NCBI GenBank assembly: GCA_030152105.1
Contig: JASLIH010000025.1
Coordinates: 1 to 8,923, forward strand
Length of the DNA: 8,923 nucleotides
Source: Actinomycetes bacterium
GTDB lineage: Bacteria; Actinomycetota; CALGFH01
Direction of reading: 5' to 3'
The notes under the pieces were generated by a model that ran no database searches, was not told where the DNA came from, and worked only from the letters and a program-made list of their open reading frames with translations. Positions 1 through 4,616 of this stretch are shown piece after piece (the first letter of the stretch is position 1; each line of letters begins with the position of its first letter). The position numbers were made by a program, and so were the translations under genes.

Positions 1-387
1 ATACCCAGAGGCGTCGATCAGGGGGACCCCGAGATAGGCCGCCAGGCCAAGCTCTCGGACCAACGGGTTGTCACGGGCAAGGGCATCCTGACCGGTGTCG
101 CCGATGGCCAGCGGCTGGCGGGCCACCACCACCTGCTGACAAAGCGAATGCGACAGCGGCGTCTGCCTGGCCGAGGCCCACGGCTCGGGCAGCCCCACAC
201 AGGCCTTGAAGAACTGGCGGTCGTCCTCGATCAGCGGGACCAGGGCGATGGGGACCTCCAGCAGGCGGGCGGCCATCCGGGCCACCCGATCAAAGGCGTC
301 CTCGGCCGGGGTGTCGAGCAGGTTGGTCTGGCGCACCGCGGCCAGCCGACCCGGGTCGGCCAGCACGCTGGTCAGCCGGGACGCCAT
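1..387 (-). CDS. GAF-domain sensor/signalling protein, N-terminal part only
   Basis: The reading frame is open from an ATG at 387 down to the left edge, giving 129 residues and no stop. The start is well supported: GGAGG at 396-400 lies 8 nt upstream. From about residue 28 the protein matches a GAF domain of the type common in actinobacterial regulators. Visible hallmarks are TPAEDAFDRVARMAARLL, then a hydrophobic strand, DDRQFFKACVGLPEPW, TPLSHSLCQQVV, and a final DNPLVRELGLAAYLGVPLID. In this family the GAF module usually precedes a histidine kinase, a PP2C/SpoIIE-like phosphatase, a GGDEF or a second sensor domain. The output domain lies outside the window, so the activity cannot be named. 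It is transcribed leftward, away from all mobile-looking DNA to its right, and may be the resident chromosomal gene. No convincing promoter was seen in 388-470. Confidence 0.9.
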   Translation of the reverse strand, partial: MASRLTSVLADPGRLAAVRQTNLLDTPAEDAFDRVARMAARLLEVPIALVPLIEDDRQFFKACVGLPEPWASARQTPLSHSLCQQVVVARQPLAIGDTGQDALARDNPLVRELGLAAYLGVPLIDASGY

Positions 388-705
388 AGGGCCGACCTCC
401 TTCGACCACCGCAGGTGAGGTGCTCGGTTCTGTAACCGCTGCCTTGGCCACCAAAGCGGCCTATCGTCCCAAGGCGAGCCACCGCAATCGGCAGTTCTGA
501 CCAGCCCGCCACCTTCCGATGCTGGCCCCCGGCAGGCACAAGAGCGCCCTTGACTCTGCGATCGGCGGGGTAGAGTCCTCCTCCGTCAACTCAGAGATGC
601 CGCTGATCAGCTCCAGCCAGCCAACAGCTACAACATCGGCCACGGTGGTCGAACTGGGTACGCCCTCGCGGTCGAGGACGGGGCCGTCCTGGGGTAGCGA
701 GCCAG
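388..705. other. Non-coding gap upstream of the GAF gene
   Basis: No gene was recognised here. An open frame on the minus strand (461-715, 84 codons) has no ribosome site and no recognisable domain. A near-perfect palindrome, GGACGGGGCCGTCC, lies at about 677-690, just left of the repeat cluster. The stretch sits on what would be the element side of the tRNA-Ala-like junction at 797-822, so it may be decayed mobile-element DNA. That is inference. Confidence 0.4.
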
Positions 706-746
706 CGGTCAACAACGGTCAACCACGGTGCTCAGCGGACAACCAC
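706..746 (-). repeat. Arm-type direct repeats next to tRNA-Ala(GGC)-like core
   Basis: CGGTCAAC occurs at 706-713 and again at 716-723 with exact 10-bp spacing. CGGACAACCAC, a one-base variant on the same theme, is at 736-746. On the minus strand the block reads GTGGTTGTCCGCTGAGCACC followed by two GTTGACCG-type words. Its first 20 bases match 2141-2160 (plus strand) at 18 of 20 positions, and the GTGGTTG(T/A)CCG word recurs at 3577-3587 and 4624-4633. Short repeats at one helical turn, about 50 bp from a tRNA anticodon sequence, are what arm-type binding sites of tyrosine integrases look like. Binding itself is inferred. Confidence 0.6.
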
Positions 747-796
747 AACCGCAGCTCGTCAGCCGTAATCGGCCGTGATGGGCCGCAGGTCCGCAT

Positions 797-822
797 TTGG
801 CATGCAAGAGGTCAGCGCGAGT
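797..822 (+). other. tRNA-Ala(GGC)-like 3'-half fragment (att core remnant)
   Basis: TTGGCATGCAAGAGGTCAGC reads as the anticodon loop ttGGCat (797-803), the 3' strand of the anticodon stem gcaag (804-808), a five-base variable loop aggtc (809-813) and the start of the T stem. This is very close to the bacterial tRNA-Ala(GGC) consensus as recalled. The matching 5' anticodon strand, the D arm and the acceptor are absent, and the T loop is lost (CGAGTATCC instead of GTTCGAGTC). It is therefore a fragment and not a tRNA gene. It begins at the anticodon loop, a usual crossover point for tRNA-targeting integrases. It ends 34 nt from the DUF3465 stop codon and points at that gene. Confidence 0.55.
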
Positions 823-856
823 ATCCAGGGCGCCTCGGTTGGTGCCGATGGTTGGC

Positions 857-1249
857 TCACTGGTAGCGGCGGCCCTTCAGCTGGATCCATCCTCCTTCAT
901 GAGCGCCGGTCGGGTGGTGGGTGTAGTGGATCACCGGGCGGCCCGGGTCGGGCTCAAATTGCCCGTGGACGATCACGGTGCTCCCGACTGTGACGGGCAC
1001 GCGTGGCGCGAGGGTTAGGTTGTGGTCGACCTCGACCACGACACGTTGGCCCAGGTCGACGCGGAAGCGCTGGTGGGGGCCGTCGGGGCCGTTGCCGTCG
1101 GGGAGCAGGCCGACAACCGGGCCCTGGACGGTAACCTCCGCTGCGCGGCCGCGGTGGAGGGCGGCGATGAGCGCCTGGTTGTCCGGCTTGGCGGGGTGGC
1201 AGCCGCTCAGCAGTGCCGCAATGGCGAGGATGCTGCCGAGCAGCAGCAT
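857..1249 (-). CDS. DUF3465-family lipoprotein
   Basis: The product has 130 residues. It starts with MLLLGSILAIAALLSGC, a type II signal peptide with lipobox LLSGC and the lipidated cysteine at residue 17, so it should be anchored to the outer face of the membrane. Residues about 25-130 match DUF3465: GPVVGLLPDGNGPDG followed by HQRFRV (59-64), VEVDHNLTLAPRVPV (73-87), VHGQFE (94-99), VIHYTHH (106-112) and GGWIQLKGRRYQ at the C-terminus. The family is a small OB-like beta fold of unknown function, best known from marine gammaproteobacteria. The ATG at 1249 has no clear Shine-Dalgarno sequence and a signal peptide without a basic n-region. The frame extends to 1441, but the upstream residues look non-coding and no other in-frame start is near. 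It may be co-transcribed with the small ORF upstream. Family assignment is firm; function is unknown. Confidence 0.85.
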   Translation of the reverse strand: MLLLGSILAIAALLSGCHPAKPDNQALIAALHRGRAAEVTVQGPVVGLLPDGNGPDGPHQRFRVDLGQRVVVEVDHNLTLAPRVPVTVGSTVIVHGQFEPDPGRPVIHYTHHPTGAHEGGWIQLKGRRYQ

Positions 1250-1371
1250 GCAGGCTGGTGGCCGCCACGATGGTTGTCTCCCACCCGTGGTGCTGGGCTT
1301 GTGCGATGGTGCGGGCACCGGTCTCCACCTCGCGGTCGTGGCAGCCGGCGGGATCACGCCGGCACTGGCAC

Positions 1372-1397
1372 CTCGTGGACCTCGTGGACCTCGTGGG
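1372..1397. repeat. 9-bp tandem repeat, 2.9 copies
   Basis: CTCGTGGAC is repeated head to tail at 1372, 1381 and 1390 (the last copy ends GGG). It lies between the DUF3465 lipoprotein gene and the small ORF. On the minus strand it encodes His-Glu-Val three times in a 34-codon open frame (GTG at 1458 to TGA at 1354) that directly follows the stop codon of the small ORF in the same frame. It is a simple-sequence expansion. A role as a coded HEV repeat is possible but weakly supported. Confidence 0.8.
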
Positions 1398-1470
1398 TCG
1401 GACGCTTGACGCGCTCGTAGGTGCGCTTCACGGCCGTACACGACAGCCGGTTGGGCACGGTCGGAACTGG

Positions 1471-1635
1471 CTACCGCCGTGCTCGGCTTACGAGGGCTCG
1501 AATGCCTCGGCCTAGCAGTCTGAAAAGGCCGAGCAGGACGCGGTCGCCTTGGCCCGGACGGCCGTACGCCGCGCTGTGCGTCAGGTAGGTCAGGGTAGGG
1601 TCCTCCTGCCTGGCTGGGTCTTCCGGCCTGGTCAT
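1471..1635 (-). CDS. Small hypothetical protein, 54 residues, cationic C-terminal helix
   Basis: ATG at 1635 is preceded at 6 nt by GGGAGG (1642-1647), one of the best ribosome sites in the window. The product begins MTRPEDPARQEDPTLTYLTH, acidic and proline-rich, and ends with a Leu/Arg-rich stretch (residues 31-54, including VLLGLFRLLGRGIRALV) that would form an amphipathic, strongly basic helix. No family was recognised. A helix of this kind could bind membrane or nucleic acid, but that is a guess. The TAG stop is followed in the same frame by 38 more open codons (including VKRTYERVKRP and the HEV repeat) before TGA at 1354. These could be a second short ORF from GTG 1458, a readthrough tail, or the remains of a longer protein cut by a point mutation. 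The DUF3465 lipoprotein lies about 220 nt downstream on the same strand. Confidence 0.45.
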   Translation of the reverse strand: MTRPEDPARQEDPTLTYLTHSAAYGRPGQGDRVLLGLFRLLGRGIRALVSRARR

Positions 1636-1711
1636 GGAGTGCCTCCCTCTCCCGGGAGCAGCAGGCGCTGCGTGGCTGAGAATGAACGATGCAAGTTGGA
1701 CTGTCGATCAG

Positions 1712-1740
1712 GCGCTGCAGCGCGGCCCTTCGGGGGCGCG
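1712..1740. other. Palindrome and UUCG-type hairpin upstream of the small ORF
   Basis: GCGCTGCAGCGC (1712-1723) is a perfect 12-bp palindrome. It overlaps CGCGGCCC-TTCG-GGGGCGCG (1721-1740), which can fold as 4 bp, one G-G mismatch and 3 bp closed by a TTCG loop. No T-tract follows on either strand. Together they could be an operator-like palindrome for the leftward small ORF or a structural element near the attachment site at 1883. The sequence alone does not decide. Confidence 0.35.
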
Positions 1741-1790
1741 ACGCTACTCCAGCTGGGCCGCACCGGGGCCGCGGATCAGCGGAACCTGGG

Positions 1791-1818
1791 GGACAGCGAA
1801 GGACAGCGGGGGACAGCG
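1791..1818 (+). repeat. Three GGACAGCG direct repeats (arm-type sites, tRNA-Val site)
   Basis: GGACAGCG is present at 1791-1798, 1801-1808 and 1811-1818, three exact copies at strict 10-bp spacing, so all face the same side of the helix. They lie 65 bp on the anticodon side of the tRNA-Val fragment at 1883-1927, the position expected for integrase arm-type sites. The word differs from the GTGGTTGACCG/TGGCACGG words at the other sites, suggesting a different integrase specificity here. Confidence 0.65.
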
Positions 1819-1882
1819 AACCTAGAGGTCACCGGCCGCCTTGCAGCGATTCACCTGGGCCGCGAAACCGCTGGACTGCGCT

Positions 1883-1927
1883 TTCACACGGCAGAGGCCA
1901 CAGGTTCGAAACCTGTCACGCCCACCA
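1883..1927 (+). other. tRNA-Val(CAC) 3'-half fragment with intact T arm, acceptor strand and CCA
   Basis: The anticodon loop ttCACac (1883-1889), 3' anticodon strand ggcag (1890-1894) and variable loop aggcc (1895-1899) are present. They are followed by a perfect T arm, ACAGG-TTCGAAA-CCTGT (1900-1916), the 3' acceptor strand cacgccc (1917-1923), discriminator A and CCA (1925-1927). This is a complete tRNA-Val 3' half. The 5' half is missing: 1878-1882 (gcgct) does not pair properly with ggcag, and no D arm or GGGCGTG acceptor strand lies upstream. A homology block running from the anticodon loop to the CCA end is the classic attachment-site signature of a tRNA-targeting tyrosine integrase. 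It is the best preserved of the fragments in the window and so may be the most recent. Confidence 0.8.
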
Positions 1928-1964
1928 GCGAAAACAGGTTCCTGAGTCTCCTTCCAGAGCCTGG

Positions 1965-1984
1965 TTGCCAGCACATTGCCAGCA
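1965..1984 (+). repeat. TTGCCAGCA pair at 11-bp spacing on the acceptor side of the tRNA-Val fragment
   Basis: TTGCCAGCA occurs at 1965-1973 and again at 1976-1984. With GGACAGCG on the other side, the tRNA-Val fragment has repeat pairs on both flanks, as an attP with P and P' arms would. A perfect hairpin, AACGCT-TTG-AGCGTT (2007-2021), follows. No gene is recognisable between 1928 and 2043. On the minus strand a frame contains RVAETLDPDNAQSVLA, which might be the tail of a lost protein, but this is too short to name. Confidence 0.45.
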
Positions 1985-2043
1985 AACCACCTTGAGTAGG
2001 CGCCAGAACGCTTTGAGCGTTGTCCGGATCGAGGGTCTCCGCA

Positions 2044-2069
2044 ACTCGCGCCGACCGCCTGCTCGCAAA
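2044..2069 (-). other. tRNA-Ala(TGC)-like 3'-half fragment (att core remnant)
   Basis: On the minus strand the stretch gives loop ttTGCga (2069-2063), 3' anticodon strand gcagg (2062-2058), variable loop cggtc (2057-2053) and the T-stem start ggcgc. This resembles a bacterial tRNA-Ala(TGC). The 19 bases 2044-2062 match 804-822 of the Ala(GGC)-like fragment in inverse orientation at 16 of 19 positions. Both carry the same oddity: the T stem runs straight into CGAGT, as if the three bases GTT of GGTTCGAGT had been lost. Sharing this suggests common descent and not two independent decays. The 5' half of a tRNA is absent. Confidence 0.5.
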
Positions 2070-2140
2070 GCCAGATCGGCCCGATTGGTCAGCTGCGACT
2101 GCAGGAAACAGCGCAGGTCGAGGTCGCTGTGGCGTAATCC

Positions 2141-2212
2141 GTGATTGTCCGCTGGGCACCAGCCAGGACCGCTGTGAATGGCACGGTAGTGGCACGGCTG
2201 GCGAGGACGACG
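2141..2212 (+). repeat. Arm-type repeat cluster next to tRNA-Ala(TGC)-like core
   Basis: Three blocks are seen. GTGATTGTCCGCTGGGCACC (2141-2160) is 18/20 identical to the minus strand of 727-746. TGGCACGG occurs at 2179-2186 and again at 2190-2197 with 11-bp spacing. The 22 bases 2191-2212 (GGCACGGCTGG then CGAGGACGACG) recur at 3626-3647 with a single mismatch. TGGCACG at 11-bp spacing is also found at 4661-4678. The cluster lies 72 bp from the anticodon loop at 2063-2069, on its anticodon side, as at the other sites. Confidence 0.6.
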
Positions 2213-2417
2213 TTCGTGAGGCCTGGCTGTGGAGGCCCCAGCTCGGCCGCAGGGTGAGGCTCGACCCCCGCGGCGCCTGCCCTGTTGGCAAGGGCCGCCG
2301 GCCCGCGGCAGGGTCGGTGGGCTTTGAACCAGGGTGGGCCATGATTGGCTATGGTCATCTCCTTCAGCGCGGCGACGAGGAGCCGCAGGCTGGGGGTGCC
2401 TGCATTGGGGTGAGGTG

Positions 2418-2777
2418 GTGGCCGGGAGTCGCAGGGCGAGAGCCGCTCGCCGGCGCAAGCGTCGGATGGATGGCGTCGATCACGACCTCAGCGAGGCGCA
2501 GTGGATCGCGCTCAAGGCGGCGTGGGGTGGGTGCGCCTATTGCGGTGCCTCCAGCACCCCGCTGCAGCGAGACTGCGTACTGGCGCTCTCGCGCGGCGGG
2601 CGGTACACCCTCGCCAACATCGTGCCCGTCTGCCGGTCATGCAATGCCAGCAAGTGCAATGCCGAAGTCACCGGATGGCTGCGGCGCAGGCGACTGGACG
2701 AGCGCGCCTTCCTGCTGCGCCACCTTGAGATCAACGCTGCACTCGCACGGCGGTTCCAAGGGCCAGACGCCCAGTGA
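2418..2777 (+). CDS. HNH endonuclease-like protein
   Basis: The 119-residue product (GTG at 2418; GTG 2415 and ATG 2466 are alternatives) has an Arg-rich N-terminus (residues 5-16). It is followed by the conserved DLSEAQWIALKAAWGGCAYC, then LQRDCVLALSRGGRYTLANI, VPVCRSCNASKCNAEVTGW and RRRRLDERAFLLRH. Two C-x2-C knuckles (C39/C42 and C72/C75) should bind structural zinc. N67 and N76 fit the second and third positions of the HNH beta-beta-alpha metal finger. The first position, normally the general-base His in a D-H-V motif, is C53 here (RDCVL). Either this is a subfamily variant or the nuclease is weakened; it cannot be decided from one sequence. The family includes DNA nickases and double-strand nucleases, often mobile-element or phage linked. 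GGGG at 2407-2410 gives modest support to GTG 2418. The stop codon abuts a tRNA-like segment on the opposite strand. Confidence 0.8.
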   Translation: MAGSRRARAARRRKRRMDGVDHDLSEAQWIALKAAWGGCAYCGASSTPLQRDCVLALSRGGRYTLANIVPVCRSCNASKCNAEVTGWLRRRRLDERAFLLRHLEINAALARRFQGPDAQ

Positions 2778-2804
2778 TGCGGAGGAGGTGGGATTCGAAG
2801 CCGC
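2778..2804 (-). other. tRNA T-arm/acceptor-like fragment, Ser-type
   Basis: On the minus strand, GCGGC-TTCGAAT-CCCAC is followed by CTCCTCC, G and CA. A T loop TTCGAAT, a seven-base C/T-rich acceptor strand and discriminator G would suit a tRNA-Ser with a GGAGGAG acceptor. The T stem has two mismatches (C53-C61 and C50-A64), and no anticodon loop could be placed with confidence, so this is the weakest of the tRNA-like fragments. It starts at the base after the HNH stop codon and points at that gene. On the other side lies a repeat pair at 2921-2937. Confidence 0.35.
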
Positions 2805-2889
2805 TGCCTCCGTGCCGCAGCAGCCCTGGTCTTGGCTGCGAATGATGCCTGAGCTGCGGTTTGGTCTTACCGGTCGTGACCGCTCGTAT

Positions 2890-2937
2890 CCAGCCAGGAC
2901 CGGCGGTTCCCGATGCCGTGCGGACCCAGCACGGACC
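2890..2937 (+). repeat. Short repeats between HNH and VOC genes
   Basis: CCAGCCAGGACCG (2890-2902) is an exact 13-base copy of 2159-2171 in the repeat cluster of the tRNA-Ala(TGC)-like site. CGGACC occurs at 2921-2926 and 2932-2937 with 11-bp spacing and similar flanks (CGGACCCAGC, CGGACCAGC). This may be the arm-type region for the Ser-like fragment at 2778-2804. The evidence is limited to these words. Confidence 0.35.
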
Positions 2938-3035
2938 AGCTGCGCGACGGCACCGTGAGTTTGGGAAGCATGCTCGGTCGTGCACAGATAGCGTGCGCCG
3001 GGCGGCCACGGCATCCGCTGGAGGACAGTGCAGGC

Positions 3036-3476
3036 ATGGAGACGTTTCGCAGCACCATCACCCCGGTCCTGACCGTCAGACAGGCGGCGCAGGCGGCGGT
3101 CTTCTACCAGCAGGCCTTCGGAGCAGAGGAGATCTACCGCAACAGCTACCCAGACGGCCGGATCGTCGCCGAGCTGGCCATCGACGGCGCCCGGTTCAGG
3201 GTGGCCGATGAGGCACCGGAGGCATCCAATCTCAGTCCACAGGCCCTCGGCGGCACTACGGTGAGGATCAACCTGCTGGTCGTCGACCCTGACCGGTTCG
3301 CCGAGCGTGCGATTGCGAACGGTGCCATCGAGATCGCGCCGGTCGCAGACCAGTCCTATGGGCTGCGCCAGGGGCGGCTGGCTGATCCCTTCGGCCACCA
3401 CTGGCTGATCGGATGGCCAATGGCAGGCGAGAGCGGCGACTGGGCCCGGACGCCTCATCGCCAGCCAGGAACCTGA
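3036..3476 (+). CDS. VOC-superfamily (glyoxalase/bleomycin-resistance fold) protein, PhnB-like
   Basis: The 146-residue protein has one VOC module over residues about 8-128. The first beta-alpha-beta unit is ITPVLTVRQAAQAAVFYQQAFGAEEIYR, followed by PDGRIVAELAIDGARFRVADE. The second half has VRINLLVVDPDRFAERAIANGA and the diagnostic C-terminal GRLADPFGHHWLIG (113-126). Members are metal-dependent dioxygenases, isomerases or drug-binding proteins, and many of this compact PhnB-like type have no assigned substrate. Start ATG 3036 has GGAGG at 3020-3024, 11 nt upstream, a little far. The frame runs open to 2913 but without family similarity. The last 18 or so residues after WPM look like an unstructured tail. 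A tRNA-Gly-like fragment starts 10 nt after the stop on the opposite strand. VOC genes are frequent single-gene cargo of mobile elements and integron cassettes. Confidence 0.88.
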   Translation: METFRSTITPVLTVRQAAQAAVFYQQAFGAEEIYRNSYPDGRIVAELAIDGARFRVADEAPEASNLSPQALGGTTVRINLLVVDPDRFAERAIANGAIEIAPVADQSYGLRQGRLADPFGHHWLIGWPMAGESGDWARTPHRQPGT

Positions 3477-3485
3477 AGTCGAGGA

Positions 3486-3517
3486 AGGGCATGGAACCCC
3501 ACCGCGAGCTTGGGAAG
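3486..3517 (-). other. tRNA-Gly(CCC)-like 3'-half fragment (att core remnant)
   Basis: Read on the minus strand, CTTCCCAAGCTCG is followed by CGGT and GGGGTTCCATGCCCT. This gives loop ttCCCaa (3516-3510), a 3' anticodon strand, a short variable loop and a T-arm-like hairpin GGGG-TTCCATG-CCCT in which the canonical TTCGATT has drifted. It closely follows the actinobacterial tRNA-Gly(CCC) pattern (CTTCCCAAGCTGAG, then GGGTTCGATTCCC) as recalled. No 5' strand able to pair (GAAAC against GCTCG) or D arm is present. It converges on the VOC gene. Confidence 0.5.
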
Positions 3518-3571
3518 TTTCTCGGCCCGCTCCGCAGGGGCTGATGCTACAGCTCGGCCGGCATGGGCATC

Positions 3572-3647
3572 GACCGTGGTTGTCCGTGAATGACCGCTGC
3601 CGACCGATGCTTAGGGCGCGGCGGGGGCACGGCCGGCGAGGACGACG
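3572..3647 (+). repeat. Arm-type repeat cluster next to tRNA-Gly(CCC)-like core
   Basis: GACCGTGGTTGTCCGTGAA (3572-3590), continuing with TGACCGCT to 3598, contains the GTGGTTGTCCG word found on the minus strand at 736-746. The 22 bases at 3626-3647 (GGCACGGCCGG then CGAGGACGACG) equal 2191-2212 with one mismatch. The cluster is about 60 bp from the anticodon loop at 3510-3516, the same order and orientation as at the 2044-2212 site. Confidence 0.6.
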
Positions 3648-3769
3648 CGGCTCAGAGCCTGGCGGTGATGGCACCAGTTGGAGCGCAGGATGAGCCTCGT
3701 CCTCGGTGACGACCTGCCTCGTAGGCAAGCCGCCAGCAGGGCGCGACAGTTAGACCAGCCTGCTGCGCA

Positions 3770-4351
3770 TCATTCAGGAACGAGGTCCGCGAGCACCGAT
3801 CCGGTGAACTCCTCGGCGATCGCGTCCATGATCACGACGTCGAACCGGCGGCCCATGCAGACCGCCCCTCCCCGACGGCGGCCTATCTGGCGGAAGCCGG
3901 CCTTCTCATAGCAGCGGATCGCCGGCCTGTTCCAGGCAAATACCAGCAGGTCCACGTTGTGCAACCCGAGCACCGTGAACGCCCAATCGAGCATGAGCCG
4001 GGTAGCCTCAGTCCCCAGCCCTTGGCCGCGCCGCTCGCCCAGCATGATCCCGAAGGTGGCCGTCCCATGCCGGTGGTCGATGTTGGTCAGGCCGGTCGTC
4101 CCGATCGGCACCAGGTCGAAGCGGTCATAGATGGTGAAGAGCGCCTGGCCGGGGTCCGGCTTGGCGGCCTCCTCGTACCAGGTCTTCTCCGCTTCAACGG
4201 TGTAGATGACCGTGTTCCCGACCCCGCGGGCGACCTCTAGCGTGGTCACCCATTTGGCGTAGACCGGGATGAGGTCCTCGCGAAGAGGCCCGAAGGCCAC
4301 GCGCTCGCCGGTGACGATCAAGTGCGGTGCCGGCTCGGCTGGTGCGGCCAA
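3770..4351 (-). CDS. GNAT-family N-acetyltransferase (RimJ/RimL-like)
   Basis: The 193-residue protein spans one GNAT fold. LIVTGERVAFGPLREDLIPVY forms the first strand and helix. The acetyl-CoA pyrophosphate loop is RRGQGLG (residues 107-113) after strand TFGIMLGE, and it is followed by the helix TEATRLMLDWAF. Strand NVDLLVFAWN and the C-terminal NRPAIRCYEKAGFRQIG (141-157) are typical of the RimJ/RimL protein or antibiotic acetyltransferase branch. The acceptor substrate cannot be told. The start is TTG at 4351: GGAGG (4358-4362) lies 6 nt upstream and no ATG or GTG fits better. A possible -10, TAATGT (4410-4405), lies about 55 nt upstream without a good -35. It is transcribed toward the VOC gene, with the tRNA-Gly-like site between them. 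GNAT genes are common single-gene cargo. Confidence 0.9.
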   Translation of the reverse strand: MAAPAEPAPHLIVTGERVAFGPLREDLIPVYAKWVTTLEVARGVGNTVIYTVEAEKTWYEEAAKPDPGQALFTIYDRFDLVPIGTTGLTNIDHRHGTATFGIMLGERRGQGLGTEATRLMLDWAFTVLGLHNVDLLVFAWNRPAIRCYEKAGFRQIGRRRGGAVCMGRRFDVVIMDAIAEEFTGSVLADLVPE

Positions 4352-4543
4352 CTGTCGCCTCCTGGTCGGGGCTCACCGTGGCGCTTACGCGGCGACGCGT
4401 CACCACATTAGCCGTGGATGCGGCCGATGCGATCGGACACTGTATCGCCAGGGTGGTTCTGCAGGCAGAGGACGCCCCAGCAGGCGGCCGACCGCAGGCC
4501 CGAGGGTCGGAGGCCGATTCAGGTAGAGCTTCGCTAAGACGTG

Positions 4544-4566
4544 CCTGGCGACCCCATCCTTACCAT
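4544..4566 (-). other. tRNA-Thr(GGT)-like 3'-half fragment (att core remnant)
   Basis: On the minus strand TGGTAAGGATGGGGTCGCCA reads as loop a-T-GGT-AA (4566-4560), 3' anticodon strand ggatg, variable loop gggtc and T-stem start gccag, then loses the tRNA pattern (gcacgtc in place of a TTCGA loop). This matches the usual bacterial tRNA-Thr(GGT) anticodon-to-T-stem sequence as recalled. No pairing 5' half is present. Its repeat cluster follows at 4617-4678 on the anticodon side, 50 bp away. Confidence 0.5.
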
Positions 4567-4616
4567 TCGTGCCGTCCCACGCCTATAGAGAAGCGGTGCA
4601 GGTCAACGAGACCCTA

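Noticed and set aside
461..715. 84-codon minus-strand ORF upstream of the GAF gene
   Set aside because: It has no ribosome site, no domain, and runs through the arm-type repeats.
1850..1930. Complete tRNA-Val gene
   Set aside because: Only the 3' half is present; the 5' acceptor strand, D arm and 5' anticodon strand are not found in the preceding 100 bases.
1928..2060. Possible integrase C-terminal remnant on the minus strand (RVAETLDPDNAQSVLA)
   Set aside because: It is only a short stretch, has no Tyr-box or other recognisable motif, and overlaps a tRNA-like fragment. It was too weak to call, though an integrase tail would fit this position.
2312..2345. Possible further tRNA T arm on the minus strand (GGTTCAAAGCCCACCGACCC)
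   Set aside because: The T stem pairs poorly (CCTGG against CCCAC), no anticodon part was found and no repeat cluster lies beside it.
2020..2958. 312-codon open frame on the plus strand
   Set aside because: It overlaps the HNH gene out of frame, crosses the tRNA-like fragments and repeats, and has low-complexity composition with no family similarity.
2637..3728. 363-codon open frame on the minus strand, containing VAQLVRAG
   Set aside because: It is antisense to the VOC gene. The tRNA-shadow-like words in it come from the T-arm-like fragment at 2778-2804 and neighbouring GC-rich DNA, not from a protein gene.
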